From assembly GCA_016870975.1 (NCBI GenBank), contig VGAE01000006.1:1-64000 (forward strand): DNA of 64,000 bases, in the 5' to 3' direction. The stretch is from Actinomycetota bacterium. GTDB lineage: Bacteria > Actinomycetota > Actinomycetes > Nanopelagicales > Nanopelagicaceae. The translations under genes and the position numbers were made by a program. Shown here one piece after another: positions 38,747 through 48,330 of the stretch; within the stretch, counting starts at the first letter, position 1, and every line of letters begins with the position of its first letter. The notes beneath the pieces are model-generated. The model made no database searches. It saw nothing but the letters and a program-made list of their open reading frames with translations, and was not told the DNA's origin.

Positions 38747-40238
38747 CTTCGGAGTTGAATTGTGAAAGCGGGAAGAAGAGTTTAAAGCTCGCGCCTTCAC
38801 CAACCTCAGATTCCACATCAACTCGACCGCCATGTGCACGCATAACGGCATCAACAATTGATAGACCAAGGCCAGTGCCTTCACTTCCATTGCGTTTGCG
38901 CGACGGGTCGGCGCGGTAGAAGCGCTCGAAAATTCTTTCATGGTCTGCTTTCGATAAACCCGGACCATCATCACGAACTTCGATAACTAAACCATCAGGG
39001 CGTTGTTCGAGATTAACTTCTATCTTGGTTCCTTCAGGAGTATGAGTGCGAGCATTAGCCAGTAAATTGGCGAGGACTTGATGTATCCGCATCGAATCTC
39101 CAAGAACAAATAAATCACCGGCAGGCAGATTCACTTTGATTGGATGGTTAGGTCCGGAGACGCACGCCGAGGTAACAGTTTCATTAATCAGAGTACTTAA
39201 GTCGACTGGCTCCATCGCCATTTCGCGCGATTGATCGAGACGCGCGAGCAATAACAGATCCTCAACCAAGGTAGACATCCGAATCGATTCTTGCTCGATG
39301 CGTTTTATTAATACACCAGTTTTCTCTTCACCTTTAATGGCACCTTGGCGATGTAACTCGGCGAAGCCGCGAATAGCAGTTAGCGGTGTTCTAAGTTCAT
39401 GAGAAGCATCAGCAACAAATCGACGCAACTTCTCTTCGCTTGCAGTTCTAATTGAGAAAGCTTCAGCGATACGCGCCAACATCTCATTTAGCGCCCAAGT
39501 AAGTCGTCCAACTTCGGTATCACTTCGAGCATCAGGTAGGCGAGCCGAATAATTTCCCTTGGCGAAAGCTTCAGCAGTTTCTTCAACTTGAGTTAAGGGG
39601 CGAAGCGATATTCCGATAATACGTCGCGCGATCAGCGCGAGAAAGAGTAGAACTACTAAACCAACTACGAAGAAGAGAAATCGTAGTTGATTGATTGATT
39701 TCTTAACGCCATCAAGTGATACCGCAATTATTATGCTGCCAGTCTGGTCCGGAAGTATTCGCGCTAAAGCTCGGAACTCAGATCTAAAACGACCTTCACT
39801 CTCTATCGTGAAAGGCTTTTCAACTTTATCTTGCAGCTCTGCGACAGTTAGCCCGCTAATCACAGTCTGGACTTGTTGCGGACTCTGGCTACCACCCAGA
39901 GTTCCTATCACGACTCCTTCCGCATCGAGCAGGCTGATGCTGATATCTGAGGGCACTTCGCGAATTGGTTCAAAAGGTTGAAATAACGGCGCCCCTTCTT
40001 CTCGCTCTTCACCTTCGTTGTAAATTCCCGCGCGATCTAATCTGAGAACAGAAGAAGTAGAAGTTGTGGCAAGTTGAGCATCAATTTGAGCGATTAAGAA
40101 AGTTCTAAATGCAGTTTGTGCTGCAAGATCTGAGCCGGTAATTCCGAGCGTACCCAAGATAACAACGCCGAGTACCAAGCGATTGCGAAGGCTCCATTGT
40201 CCAGGAGCGCGCTTGAACTTCCGGAGTGGCTGATTCAC
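38742..40238 (-). CDS. Two-component sensor histidine kinase
   Basis: 498 residues. An N-terminal membrane helix (about 23-43), an extracytoplasmic sensor region of roughly 135 residues, a second helix (about 183-201), HAMP ([26 protein letters not shown]), HisKA with [19 protein letters not shown] (phospho-His) and HATPase_c with DDGPGLS and [13 protein letters not shown]. It resembles the actinobacterial MtrB/PhoR/TcrY group; the signal is unknown. The GTG start is preceded by TAGCCT at a 6-nt distance, in addition to cotranscription with the regulator. Confidence 0.92.
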   Translation of the reverse strand: MNQPLRKFKRAPGQWSLRNRLVLGVVILGTLGITGSDLAAQTAFRTFLIAQIDAQLATTSTSSVLRLDRAGIYNEGEEREEGAPLFQPFEPIREVPSDISISLLDAEGVVIGTLGGSQSPQQVQTVISGLTVAELQDKVEKPFTIESEGRFRSEFRALARILPDQTGSIIIAVSLDGVKKSINQLRFLFFVVGLVVLLFLALIARRIIGISLRPLTQVEETAEAFAKGNYSARLPDARSDTEVGRLTWALNEMLARIAEAFSIRTASEEKLRRFVADASHELRTPLTAIRGFAELHRQGAIKGEEKTGVLIKRIEQESIRMSTLVEDLLLLARLDQSREMAMEPVDLSTLINETVTSACVSGPNHPIKVNLPAGDLFVLGDSMRIHQVLANLLANARTHTPEGTKIEVNLEQRPDGLVIEVRDDGPGLSKADHERIFERFYRADPSRKRNGSEGTGLGLSIVDAVMRAHGGRVDVESEVGEGASFKLFFPLSQFNSEV

Positions 40239-40263
40239 AGCGCAAGGCTAATCGAGAGCTGAA

Positions 40264-41016
40264 TTACTTTTGAGCTGGGAGGCGGAGTCGATATCCCACG
40301 CCGCGTAAGGTATGGATAAGTGGCGGCTGTAAGATGTCGATCTTCTTGCGAAGGTATGAAATATAAGTCTCGACAATTCCTGCATCGCCACGGAAATCGT
40401 ACTGCCAGACGTGATCGAGAATCTGGGACTTCGAAACTACGCGATCTGCGTTAATCATTAAATAACGAAGCAAAGTGAATTCAGTTGGTGAAAGATCAAT
40501 CAGCTTTCCAGCTCGGCGTACTTCATGAGTCGCTTCATTTAATTCAAGATCAGCAAAGCGAATCTTCTCTTCATCAAGAGGTGAGGTGATGATTCCAGTT
40601 CTGCGAAGAAGGGCCCACAATCTTGCGACTAGCTCTTCTAAGCTAAATGGCTTTGTAACATAGTCATCGCCGCCTAAAGTTAAGCCTTTAATTTTGTCAT
40701 CAGTCGAATCTTTTGCAGTTAAAAATAAAACACCAACTTCTTGGCCGCTTTCGCGCAGTTGGCGACAAACTTCAAATCCATCAAGATCGGGAAGCATTAC
40801 ATCAAGAATTAAGGCATGTGGCTTAAATTCTTCGGCTACGCAAAGCGCCTCAGCTCCGGTCGCAGCAGTACGAACATCGAAACCAACAAAACGAAGACTC
40901 GTAGTGATCAACTCGCTGATGCTTTTCTCATCATCGACTACAAGAACGCGCTGTGTGGCAACTTCGCTCTCATCTGTCATGGTGGGCTCTTTCTCAAGGA
41001 GTGCTGTGTTCTTCAT
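40264..41016 (-). CDS. OmpR-family response regulator
   Basis: The receiver domain begins RVLVVDDEKSISELI with the phospho-acceptor in LILDVMLPDLDGFEV, and the C-terminal winged helix has ATHEVRRAGKLIDLSPTEFTLLRYLMINADRVVSKSQILDHVW. It is partnered with the downstream kinase, 25 nt away. The start is uncertain: I use ATG 41016, but ATG 40980 (MTDESEV) is nearly as good; the track's TTG at 41037 is less likely. Confidence 0.91.
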   Translation of the reverse strand: MKNTALLEKEPTMTDESEVATQRVLVVDDEKSISELITTSLRFVGFDVRTAATGAEALCVAEEFKPHALILDVMLPDLDGFEVCRQLRESGQEVGVLFLTAKDSTDDKIKGLTLGGDDYVTKPFSLEELVARLWALLRRTGIITSPLDEEKIRFADLELNEATHEVRRAGKLIDLSPTEFTLLRYLMINADRVVSKSQILDHVWQYDFRGDAGIVETYISYLRKKIDILQPPLIHTLRGVGYRLRLPAQK

Positions 41017-41121
41017 GGCGCGGAGGATTCCGGGCAAACCTTAGAAGTTTCTGAGAATAACCTGGCTTCTTCCTCCCAATTCACAGAGGTGGAAAAGTTG
41101 TGGAGAATTACAGGGGTGTAA

Positions 41122-41382
41122 TTAGCGCCAGCGTGTGGCGAGCGAGAAGCCGATTCCGATAATGGCAAATCCGACGACCATATTCCAAGCACCGATCCCA
41201 GGTACCGGGTAACGAGTCTCAGAGATATAGAAGGTAACAATCCAAGCCAGACCAATTAAGAAAGTCGTAACCATCGCAGGCGCTAGCCAACGGGGGCTCT
41301 CCATCGGGAGTGAACCCTCTACCGCAAGCTCTTGTTGTGGACGGTTATCCCGCCTCTTCTTTCGAATTCTCGACTTAGGCAT
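41122..41382 (-). CDS. crgA: Cell division protein CrgA
   Basis: 86-residue actinobacterial division protein that recruits FtsZ- and FtsI-associated components at the septum. A basic N-terminus MPKSRIRKKRRDN is followed by two membrane helices (about 33-54 and 64-82) joined by a loop with YPVPGIGAWN, the family signature. Leaderless pattern: TAATCT 6 nt before ATG. It is divergent from the trpG/pabA-like gene, with pknB beyond it, as in mycobacteria. Confidence 0.92.
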   Translation of the reverse strand: MPKSRIRKKRRDNRPQQELAVEGSLPMESPRWLAPAMVTTFLIGLAWIVTFYISETRYPVPGIGAWNMVVGFAIIGIGFSLATRWR

Positions 41383-41388
41383 GGCGGG

Positions 41389-41394
41389 AGATTA
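41389..41394 (-). promoter_or_regulatory. -10 element of leaderless crgA promoter
   Basis: Minus-strand TAATCT ends 6 nt before the crgA ATG. The gap to the divergent gene is only 29 bp. Confidence 0.5.
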
Positions 41395-41411
41395 CACGAG
41401 AAGATGGCGTC

Positions 41412-42032
41412 ATGGGAACAGAGATCCTCGTAATTGATAATTACGACTCCTTTGTCTTCAATTTAGTTCAGTATCTACAACAACTTGGCGCAACTTGCGT
41501 AGTCGTTCGAAATGATGAGGTAAATGAATCGGCAGCGAATGGCTACGACGGAATTCTCATCTCACCGGGACCAGGAACCCCCGAAGATGCGGGTATTTCA
41601 ATGGCAATTATTAAGAAAGCCGCCGAGATAAGAAAACCGATACTGGGCGTCTGTCTTGGCCATCAGGCAATCGCAACAGCTTACGGCGCAACTGTTGCTC
41701 GCGCCCCAGAATTGTTACATGGCAGAACTTCAGAAATCACCCATGATGAAAGTGGAATTTATCAAGGAATTCCTAATCCCTTCATAGCAACTAGATATCA
41801 CTCTCTTGCTATTCGCGAAGAAACATTACCTAGCGATTTGATAATCACTGGACGAAGCGAGAGCGGTGTTGTCATGTCTTTAAAACATAGAGACTTACCA
41901 ATTTTTGGCGTTCAATACCACCCGGAATCGGTATTAACTGAATATGGCCATCTATTACTCGCAAATTGGCTGGCGGTTTGTGGAATGACCGATGCTGTTA
42001 CAAAAGCCAAGAAACTCGAACCGATTCTTTAA
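41412..42032 (+). CDS. Anthranilate / aminodeoxychorismate synthase glutaminase subunit
   Basis: A class I glutamine amidotransferase of 206 residues. It begins ILVIDNYDSFVFNLVQYL; the catalytic cysteine is in GVCLGHQAIA, and the His-Glu pair is in FGVQYHPESVLTEYG. It supplies ammonia to TrpE or PabB. The mycobacterial orthologue at this locus is named trpG, but a lone copy could serve both pathways. It converges on pknB with a 4-bp overlap. Confidence 0.9.
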   Translation: MGTEILVIDNYDSFVFNLVQYLQQLGATCVVVRNDEVNESAANGYDGILISPGPGTPEDAGISMAIIKKAAEIRKPILGVCLGHQAIATAYGATVARAPELLHGRTSEITHDESGIYQGIPNPFIATRYHSLAIREETLPSDLIITGRSESGVVMSLKHRDLPIFGVQYHPESVLTEYGHLLLANWLAVCGMTDAVTKAKKLEPIL

Positions 42033-43588
42033 CTATTTGCGTTAATAGTTATTGTTACAAAACTTCCAATAATCTTCGTTTCTCCTGCGGCTGGAGCTTG
42101 AGCAAGAACAATTCCGAGTGGTTGATTAGCATCAAGCGCGGTAACGGTTCTTACCAAGAAACCAGCTTGAGTAAGTAGCGTCTTTGCCTCAATTTCACTC
42201 TTTCCGACCAAGTTTGGAACTTGCACATTACCGCTAGCAATCTCAAGAGTTACACCGCTACCAGCTTCCACAGGGCTTCCCGCATCTGGTGAAACTTTAA
42301 GAACTATGCCTGGTTGTTCTTCGGAGGCTACTGCGATGGTTTTACTAACCCGAAGACCAGCCGAGGCTAGTAGTGCGCGCGCTTCTTCTAACGGTTTTCC
42401 AATAATGTCGATTGGCACGATGGCATCGCCAGGCCCATCGGAGAGCGTTAGGGTTACCGCACTTCCTTTATTTACTTGCACCGTGGCAAGAGGTAGTTGG
42501 CTCGCTACTCGATCCCTAGGTATTCGCGGATCAGGTGCACGCTGAATCGTGATTGTGAAATCTGCTAATTGGACGCGCGCTTCACTCTCGGTTAAACCAA
42601 CAACATTAGGCAGTGTGACAATTTCAGCAGGACCACTTGGTCGAAGCGTCAAAAATCCAGCTAAACCAATAAGCAGAATAGATGTCAGAACAATTACACG
42701 GCGGCGAGAGAATTTTCGGCCCCGTTTTTGCGTTGGAATTTTTGCGGTGATGCGCTCGCCTCGTGAAAGCCGCTTTAAGTCTTTAAGCATAGAAGCTGCG
42801 TTCTGATAACGATCTTCCGGACTCTTCGCCAGTGCAACTTCGAAGAAAGAATCAATGGCCGGATCTAAACCTGTAGTAAGCGTGGTAACTGGAATTAGCG
42901 GAGCCGAAACATGTTGATACGCAATTGCAATGGGTGTCTCCCCGCTAAATGGAGGCTCTCCCGAAATTAATTCGTAAAAGAGACAACCAACCGAGTAGAG
43001 ATCGCTGCGGAGATCCGCCTGTCCGCCAGTTGCCTGTTCTGGCGAGAGATATTGGGCAGTTCCGACGATATTCCAGGTACTAGTCAGCGTTGCACCAGCA
43101 TCAGCTAAGGCGCGTGCGATTCCAAAGTCCATCACTTTTACCGCACCGCTCTCGGTGATCATGATATTTCCGGGCTTAATATCGCGATGAACGATGCCGC
43201 TTTTATGTGAGTACGCGAGCGCATTTAGAATTCCTTCTACGATTTCAATAGCGCGATCGAAGAGCAACCGATCACCGCTGTGTAGCAATTCACGTAGAGT
43301 TTTACCCTCTACACACTCCATAACTATGTAAGGCATAACCCCGCTATTCGTTTTCTCTTGTCCAGAGTCATAAACCGCAACAATTCCAGGATGATTTAAC
43401 GCTGCAACTGCCAGCGCTTCCTTATTAAACCTAGTGACGAAAGCTGGGTCGCGAGCCAGATCACTTCTTAAAATCTTGATTGCGACCTCTCGATGTAGTC
43501 GAAGATCTTCTGCTAAATAAACATCAGCCATACCGCCGGTACCGATCATCGGACCTAATTGATATCGACCACCAAGTTGGCGCTTCAT
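42029..43588 (-). CDS. pknB: Ser/Thr protein kinase with PASTA repeats (PknB type)
   Basis: 519 residues. The cytoplasmic kinase domain (about 8-270) has GTGGMADVYLAED, the catalytic loop HRDIKPGN and DFGIA. One membrane helix (VIVLTSILLIGLAGFL, about 300-316) is followed by three extracellular PASTA repeats (VTLPNVVGL; IVPIDIIGK; VQVPNLVGK), which sense muropeptides or lipid II. It overlaps pstP by 4 bp. Other genes of the usual cluster (pknA, pbpA, rodA, fhaA, fhaB) are missing here. Confidence 0.94.
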   Translation of the reverse strand: MKRQLGGRYQLGPMIGTGGMADVYLAEDLRLHREVAIKILRSDLARDPAFVTRFNKEALAVAALNHPGIVAVYDSGQEKTNSGVMPYIVMECVEGKTLRELLHSGDRLLFDRAIEIVEGILNALAYSHKSGIVHRDIKPGNIMITESGAVKVMDFGIARALADAGATLTSTWNIVGTAQYLSPEQATGGQADLRSDLYSVGCLFYELISGEPPFSGETPIAIAYQHVSAPLIPVTTLTTGLDPAIDSFFEVALAKSPEDRYQNAASMLKDLKRLSRGERITAKIPTQKRGRKFSRRRVIVLTSILLIGLAGFLTLRPSGPAEIVTLPNVVGLTESEARVQLADFTITIQRAPDPRIPRDRVASQLPLATVQVNKGSAVTLTLSDGPGDAIVPIDIIGKPLEEARALLASAGLRVSKTIAVASEEQPGIVLKVSPDAGSPVEAGSGVTLEIASGNVQVPNLVGKSEIEAKTLLTQAGFLVRTVTALDANQPLGIVLAQAPAAGETKIIGSFVTITINANS

Positions 43589-44364
43589 CTCGCGGCTCCG
43601 ATTAATTCAGTGGTAATTTCATTTCGTTCGCTTCCAATTTGAGCAGCTATAACAGTGACATTATCTGGGGCATCATTCTGGTAAGTCAGATTAATTAATG
43701 TATTTACCCCACTTTGTAAGTCGCCAGAAAAAGCCGAAAGAATCTTCCCCTCATCTACAACATTTGTTAATCCATCGCTACAAACTAGATAGATATCACC
43801 AGGCTCTACTGGAAAGAGTGAAAGGACAGGATTGATGTTGGCCTTACCCATCAACGCCTGAGTTAAAAAAGATCGCTGGGGATGATCACCAATTTCATCT
43901 GTGGAAATGCGGCCCTGATCAAATAACTCTTGCACGACGGTGTGATCATGGCTAAGACGCGTAATCTTCTTACCGCGAATTTGATAGGCACGTGAATCTC
44001 CGATATGCAAAAGAGCGACGGAATTGCCATCGAGATGAAATGCGGTGAAAGTTGTTCCCATCCCATCAAGCTCCGGCCTCTCTTCACATTTCTCACGGAT
44101 AGCTTGATCCATATCTTCTAACGATGAACGAAAAATATCTTCTCTTGATTCTCGATCAATTTCTCTATTTTCTAAAAGTGGAAGCGCCCTATTGAGCGTT
44201 TCAATTACAGTTTTTGATGCAATTTCTCCGCCGGCGTATCCACCCATGCCATCCGCTACTGCGATGATATTTGTTGCAATTAATCCAGAATCTTCATTTC
44301 CTTGACGGTGCAGCCCCAACTCTGATCGCCATGCAATGGATGAAAATTGGAGATCTCGATTCAT
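43585..44364 (-). CDS. PP2C-family Ser/Thr phosphatase (PstP type)
   Basis: Metal-dependent phosphatase that reverses PknB phosphorylation. Motifs: SELGLHRQGNEDSG, VADGMGGYAGGEIAS (metal Asp), LLHIGDSRAYQIR, VCSDGLTNVVDE and DNVTVIAAQI. I start at ATG 44364 (259 residues), which lies 8 nt after TAGGCT. It is shorter than mycobacterial PstP (about 500 residues) and lacks its membrane helix and extracellular domain, so it should be soluble. Confidence 0.91.
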   Translation of the reverse strand: MNRDLQFSSIAWRSELGLHRQGNEDSGLIATNIIAVADGMGGYAGGEIASKTVIETLNRALPLLENREIDRESREDIFRSSLEDMDQAIREKCEERPELDGMGTTFTAFHLDGNSVALLHIGDSRAYQIRGKKITRLSHDHTVVQELFDQGRISTDEIGDHPQRSFLTQALMGKANINPVLSLFPVEPGDIYLVCSDGLTNVVDEGKILSAFSGDLQSGVNTLINLTYQNDAPDNVTVIAAQIGSERNEITTELIGAAR

Positions 44365-44394
44365 AATCAGCAAGCCTAACGCTGTAATCTGAAG

Positions 44395-44460
44395 GCGCAG
44401 ATGGCGAAATAGCAGTCGTGCTGGCTTCAGGTACCAGTACTCGCAAGGCCCCTCCGCGCA
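44395..44460 (+). pseudogene. Decayed tRNA-Leu (CAG) lacking the T arm
   Basis: GCGCAGATGGCGAAAT starts like tRNA-Leu, the anticodon arm CTGGC-TTCAGGT-ACCAG gives anticodon CAG but with one C-A mismatch, and a variable-arm piece CTCGCAAGG follows. The sequence then jumps to CCCC-TCCGCGC-A, i.e. the end of the T stem and the acceptor, so about 20 nt including the T loop are missing; the GG of the D loop and one acceptor pair are also lost. tRNA-Leu lies next to this kinase cluster in mycobacteria, supporting a remnant in its ancestral place. Confidence 0.7.
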
Positions 44461-44479
44461 AGCTAACTCTTCACTTGAG

Positions 44480-44485
44480 TATCCT
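44480..44485 (+). promoter_or_regulatory. -10 element of leaderless pheA promoter
   Basis: TATCCT ends 6 nt before the pheA GTG. Confidence 0.5.
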
Positions 44486-44491
44486 TACGCA

Positions 44492-45412
44492 GTGACGAGG
44501 TATGCATATCTAGGCCCAACCGGAACATTTACCGAAGCTGCGCTAAAGACTGTCGCGTGCCCTGATGATGAGTCGATTCCATTTTCAAATGTCACAGCCG
44601 CTCTGGATGCCGTCCGTACCAACAAAGCAGATAGAGCGCTAGTTCCCATTGAGAATTCGGTAGAAGGCGTCGTTTCAAGAACACTAGATGAATTAGCAAT
44701 CGGAGATCCGCTAGTTATATATGGTGAAGCAACGCTCTCCGTCACATTTGCCCTAATGGTTCGAAAGGGAAGTGATGGGAAATCAATTAAGCGGATTGCT
44801 ACCCACCCTCATGCAGAATCTCAATGTCGCGCTTACATTGCGAAGAATCATCCAAGCGCTGAAATTATCTCGGCTTCCTCGACCGCCGCGGCAGCTGAGG
44901 CGTTGAGTCGTGGTGAATTTGACGCTGCAATTGCCGCGCCAAATGCCGCGGCAGCTTATGGTTTAACAATTTTAAATAGCGAGATTGGTGACAATAGCGA
45001 AGCGGTAACTCGATTTGTTTTAGTCGGAAAACCTGGCGCAGTACCTGCGCCAACTGGACATGATCGGACCTCACTCGCAGCATTCATTGGCGCAGACCAT
45101 GCTGGCGCACTTCTGGAAGTCCTGACAGAGTTTGCAGTACGAGGCGTTAACTTAACTTTTATTCAATCAAGACCTACTGGTCGTGAACTTGGCCATTACC
45201 ACTTCATTATTGATGCCGAAGGGCATATCAATGAGGAGCGCGTCGGAGATGCGTTAACTGGGCTAAAGCGAATCTGTGAGGAAGTTAGATTCCTTGGTTC
45301 ATATCCACGCGCCGATAAAGTTGCACCGACAACTTCTAAATCAGTAACTGATAGCGCATTTAAATCCGCAGATGATTGGTTAGAAAAGGTAAGAGCGGGT
45401 AAAAGCATATGA
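44492..45412 (+). CDS. pheA: Prephenate dehydratase
   Basis: Converts prephenate to phenylpyruvate in phenylalanine synthesis; 306 residues. The dehydratase domain begins [15 protein letters not shown] and includes [16 protein letters not shown] and the TRF catalytic motif in [11 protein letters not shown]. The C-terminal ACT domain (RTSLAAFIG...[23 protein letters not shown]) should sense phenylalanine. The start is GTG with a leaderless -10. It overlaps serS by 4 bp. Confidence 0.94.
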   Translation: MTRYAYLGPTGTFTEAALKTVACPDDESIPFSNVTAALDAVRTNKADRALVPIENSVEGVVSRTLDELAIGDPLVIYGEATLSVTFALMVRKGSDGKSIKRIATHPHAESQCRAYIAKNHPSAEIISASSTAAAAEALSRGEFDAAIAAPNAAAAYGLTILNSEIGDNSEAVTRFVLVGKPGAVPAPTGHDRTSLAAFIGADHAGALLEVLTEFAVRGVNLTFIQSRPTGRELGHYHFIIDAEGHINEERVGDALTGLKRICEEVRFLGSYPRADKVAPTTSKSVTDSAFKSADDWLEKVRAGKSI

Positions 45413-46671
45413 TTGATGTGAAGATTCTTCGGGAAAATCCAGATTTAATTCGAGCCTCCCAGAAAGCGCGCGGGGAAAGCGCCGATCTAGTCGACCAAGT
45501 TTTAAAGGCTGACGAAAAACGTCGCTGCGCAATCGTTGACTTTGAAGCGCTTCGTGCAGAACAGAATTCACTCTCTAAATTGGTTGGTAGCGCAACAGGT
45601 GATGCGAAATCAGAGCTACTTGAAAAAGCAAAAGTTTTGGCGGCCGAAGTTAAAGAGGCGGATACCAAGCGAGCTGATTCTGAGGCAGAATTTCACAAAT
45701 TGGCTTTAGGGCTCTCAAATATCGTTGATCCTAAAGCGCCAATTGGCGGCGAAGCAGATTTCAAAGTCTTGGAAGAAGTAGGTAAACCGAGAAAGTTTGA
45801 TTTTGAACCGAAAGATCATGTGGAGCTTGGAAAGATCTTGGGTGCAATTGATGTTGAGCGAGGCGCGAAGGTTTCTGGCGCACGCTTTTTTTATTTAACT
45901 GGCGTCGGTGCGCTCCTTGAATTAGCGCTAGTTAATTACGCGATTCAACTAGCAACGCAAGCTGGATTTATTCCGATGATTCCACCGGTTCTCGTTAAAC
46001 CGGCCGCGATGGAAGGTACTGGTTTTCTAGGCCAAGCAGCCGAGAATGTCTTTCATTTCAAGGAAGATAATTTTTATTTGGTTGGAACGAGTGAAGTTCC
46101 ACTTGCGGCCTACCATATGGATGAAATTTTGGATGGGGCAAAATTGCCTCTGCGATATACCGGCTATTCACCATGCTTTAGACGTGAAGCTGGCTCATAT
46201 GGCAAGGACACTCGAGGAATCATCCGCGTCCACCAATTTGAAAAAGTGGAGATGTTCTCATTCTGCAAACCAGAAGATGCGGTGGCGGAGCACCAGAAAC
46301 TTCTTACCTGGGAGAAAGAATTTCTAAATGCTATGGAGATTCCATATCGAGTTATTGATGTAGCAACTGGCGACCTCGGATCCAGCGCTAATCGAAAATT
46401 CGATTGTGAAGCGTGGATTCCAACCCAGAACTCATATCGAGAAGTAACAAGTACCTCTAACTGCAGTGAATTCCAGGCGAGAAGATTAAATGTCCGAACC
46501 AAGGGAGATTCGGGCACTTCACCAGTAGCAACGCTAAATGGAACACTGGTCGCAATTCCGCGAATGATTGTTTCTATTCTTGAAAATCATCAACAGAGTG
46601 ATGGCTCAGTTTTGGTTCCAAAGGCGCTCCAACCTTACTTAGGCACTGATCGATTTAAACCGGTGGCCTAA
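45409..46671 (+). CDS. serS: Seryl-tRNA synthetase
   Basis: Class II synthetase of 420 residues. An N-terminal antiparallel coiled coil (about 25-100) contacts the tRNA-Ser long arm. Motif 2 is [25 protein letters not shown], motif 3 lies in the C-terminal [18 protein letters not shown], and [16 protein letters not shown] is present. Its substrates tRNA-Ser(TGA) and tRNA-Ser(GCT) are both in this window. It is followed directly by a HAD phosphatase. Confidence 0.96.
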   Translation: MIDVKILRENPDLIRASQKARGESADLVDQVLKADEKRRCAIVDFEALRAEQNSLSKLVGSATGDAKSELLEKAKVLAAEVKEADTKRADSEAEFHKLALGLSNIVDPKAPIGGEADFKVLEEVGKPRKFDFEPKDHVELGKILGAIDVERGAKVSGARFFYLTGVGALLELALVNYAIQLATQAGFIPMIPPVLVKPAAMEGTGFLGQAAENVFHFKEDNFYLVGTSEVPLAAYHMDEILDGAKLPLRYTGYSPCFRREAGSYGKDTRGIIRVHQFEKVEMFSFCKPEDAVAEHQKLLTWEKEFLNAMEIPYRVIDVATGDLGSSANRKFDCEAWIPTQNSYREVTSTSNCSEFQARRLNVRTKGDSGTSPVATLNGTLVAIPRMIVSILENHQQSDGSVLVPKALQPYLGTDRFKPVA

Positions 46672-47493
46672 TTGAGCGCATTAGCTAAACGCCCGAAGTT
46701 AATCGCCACAGATCTCGACGGAACTATTGTTTTAAATTACGGAGAGATAACTCCGCGCACTAAAAAAGCGTTTCATGATGCCCACGACGCTGGCGTAAAA
46801 GTTTATTTCGCTACCGGAAGACCAGCGCGCTGGATGAAGGAAATCGCGGCCACTTTCCCATTTGGCGGTGCAATTCTTGGTAATGGGGCAATTCATTACG
46901 ACATACATAATGAAAAAGTAATTGATGAATGGTTAATACCGATCGAGAATCAAATAGCTACTGTCCAGAAATTACGAAATGCAGTCCCAGATGTGGCATT
47001 TGCAGTGGAATTACGCCATCACTGTTATCGTGAAAAGAACTACAACCCTCGTTGGGATGTAGGGCTAGATCAAGAGGGCGTTCACGACATTACAGAATTA
47101 ATGACCGACCCAGCGGCAAAGCTATTAGCGCGTTGCTCAACACAGAAACTCACCTCAGATGAAATGCTGGCTATCGCTAATCGAGAGCTCTCGGATTTTG
47201 TAACAGTCACCCATTCGAATTCGCTCGATTCACTCCTTGAGATAAATGCGCTAGGCGTTTCCAAAGGCTCTACTCTGGCAAAGATGGCAGAACGTTTTGG
47301 TTTTTCCGCAGAGCAAGTTGTGACATTTGGCGATAACCCAAATGATTTTGCGATGTTGGAATGGGCTGGAAGATCTTGGGCAATGGGAGATGGCCACCCA
47401 GATGCGCCAAAATATGCCAAGTCAGTAACCGATCCTCATACTGAAGATGGCGTCGCTAAAGTTATTGAAGAGTTATTGGAGTTACCCGAATGA
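46672..47493 (+). CDS. HAD-superfamily hydrolase (Cof type)
   Basis: 273 residues. HAD motif I is ATDLDGTIV, motif II is in YFATGRPA, a C2B-type cap covers about 85-185, and motif IV is VVTFGDNPNDFAML. Such enzymes dephosphorylate sugar phosphates, FMN or PLP; the substrate is unknown. The start codon TTG follows the serS stop directly, which suggests translation by coupling. The TRIC gene overlaps its end by 4 bp. Confidence 0.87.
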   Translation: MSALAKRPKLIATDLDGTIVLNYGEITPRTKKAFHDAHDAGVKVYFATGRPARWMKEIAATFPFGGAILGNGAIHYDIHNEKVIDEWLIPIENQIATVQKLRNAVPDVAFAVELRHHCYREKNYNPRWDVGLDQEGVHDITELMTDPAAKLLARCSTQKLTSDEMLAIANRELSDFVTVTHSNSLDSLLEINALGVSKGSTLAKMAERFGFSAEQVVTFGDNPNDFAMLEWAGRSWAMGDGHPDAPKYAKSVTDPHTEDGVAKVIEELLELPE

Positions 47494-48152
47494 TTATCCG
47501 GGCGGTTCCCATCTGGCTGGATCTTGTGTGTATTGGATTTGGGGCATTTCAGGGAGCGCTCTTTGCAATTTTCTATAAGAGATTTGATTTAATTGGCGTA
47601 ATTTCCGTGGCGATAATTACTGGTTTGGGTGGGGGAATTTTAAGAGATTTACTTTTATCTGCAGGGCGTCCAGTTGGTCTGCAAGATAAATATATTCTTA
47701 CGGCCATTGGTGGCGCTGTTGCCGCTCTCATAATTGGTCGTTGGTATCGAAAATCCAGCGGGATAATTGTTTTTCTAGATTCAATTGCTATGGCGCTCTT
47801 TGCAATCGCGGGTACATATAAAGCGTTGATTTATGACACGACCGATTTAGTTGCCATAATCCTTGGAATCATCACAGCTGTAGGTGGTGGAGTTTTACGT
47901 GACATCGTATGTCGAGTCACACCACAGATATTTACTGGTGGACCGCTTTATGCCACTGCAACCGCAATCGGAGCAACCATTTTTGTTTTTCTGGAGAGAA
48001 CTGATTTGAATTTCAATCTTGCAGTTGTATTTTCTGTGGCATCAATTGTGTTGATCCATATGACCTCGGTGCGATTCCGAATCCATTTAAAACCAGCTAT
48101 TTCAGGTATTGAAGGCGCTGATGATTTTGAGGAGCCCAACCGAGGAAGGTAA
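47490..48152 (+). CDS. TRIC/UPF0126 (YicG-like) membrane channel
   Basis: 220-residue protein with about seven membrane helices in two UPF0126 repeats, each with a glycine-rich hinge: GLGGGILRDLLL and AVGGGVLRDIVC. Prokaryotic TRIC proteins are trimeric monovalent-cation channels; some relatives have been linked to glycine uptake. The C-terminal tail is cytoplasmic. It follows the HAD gene without a gap. Confidence 0.85.
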   Translation: MIIRAVPIWLDLVCIGFGAFQGALFAIFYKRFDLIGVISVAIITGLGGGILRDLLLSAGRPVGLQDKYILTAIGGAVAALIIGRWYRKSSGIIVFLDSIAMALFAIAGTYKALIYDTTDLVAIILGIITAVGGGVLRDIVCRVTPQIFTGGPLYATATAIGATIFVFLERTDLNFNLAVVFSVASIVLIHMTSVRFRIHLKPAISGIEGADDFEEPNRGR

Positions 48153-48162
48153 GTTTTCCCAC

Positions 48163-48245
48163 GGAGGGCTCGCATAGTGGCCTAGTGCACCGGTCTTGAA
48201 AACCGGCAAGGGAAACCTTCGTGGGTTCAAATCCCACGCCCTCCG
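48163..48245 (+). tRNA. tRNA-Ser (TGA)
   Basis: The GGAGGGC/GCCCTCC acceptor pairs, the anticodon loop is CTTGAAA (anticodon TGA), a long variable arm GCAAGGGAAACCTTC follows, and the T arm is GTGGGTTCAAATCCCAC. CCA is not encoded. The track ORF starting at 48196 begins inside this tRNA and is not real at its 5' end. Confidence 0.95.
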
Positions 48246-48330
48246 CTCTTGTGGGCGAACTCATAGCCCTTCACCTAGAAAACTCTGGGAATCGCTAGGA
48301 AAATTACAGCATTCCCAAAGGGGGCAAATT

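Noticed and set aside
48196-48330. N-terminal 45 residues of the track ORF before sdhC
   Set aside because: The segment begins inside tRNA-Ser(TGA); a GTG with a strong Shine-Dalgarno sequence at 48331 is the credible start.
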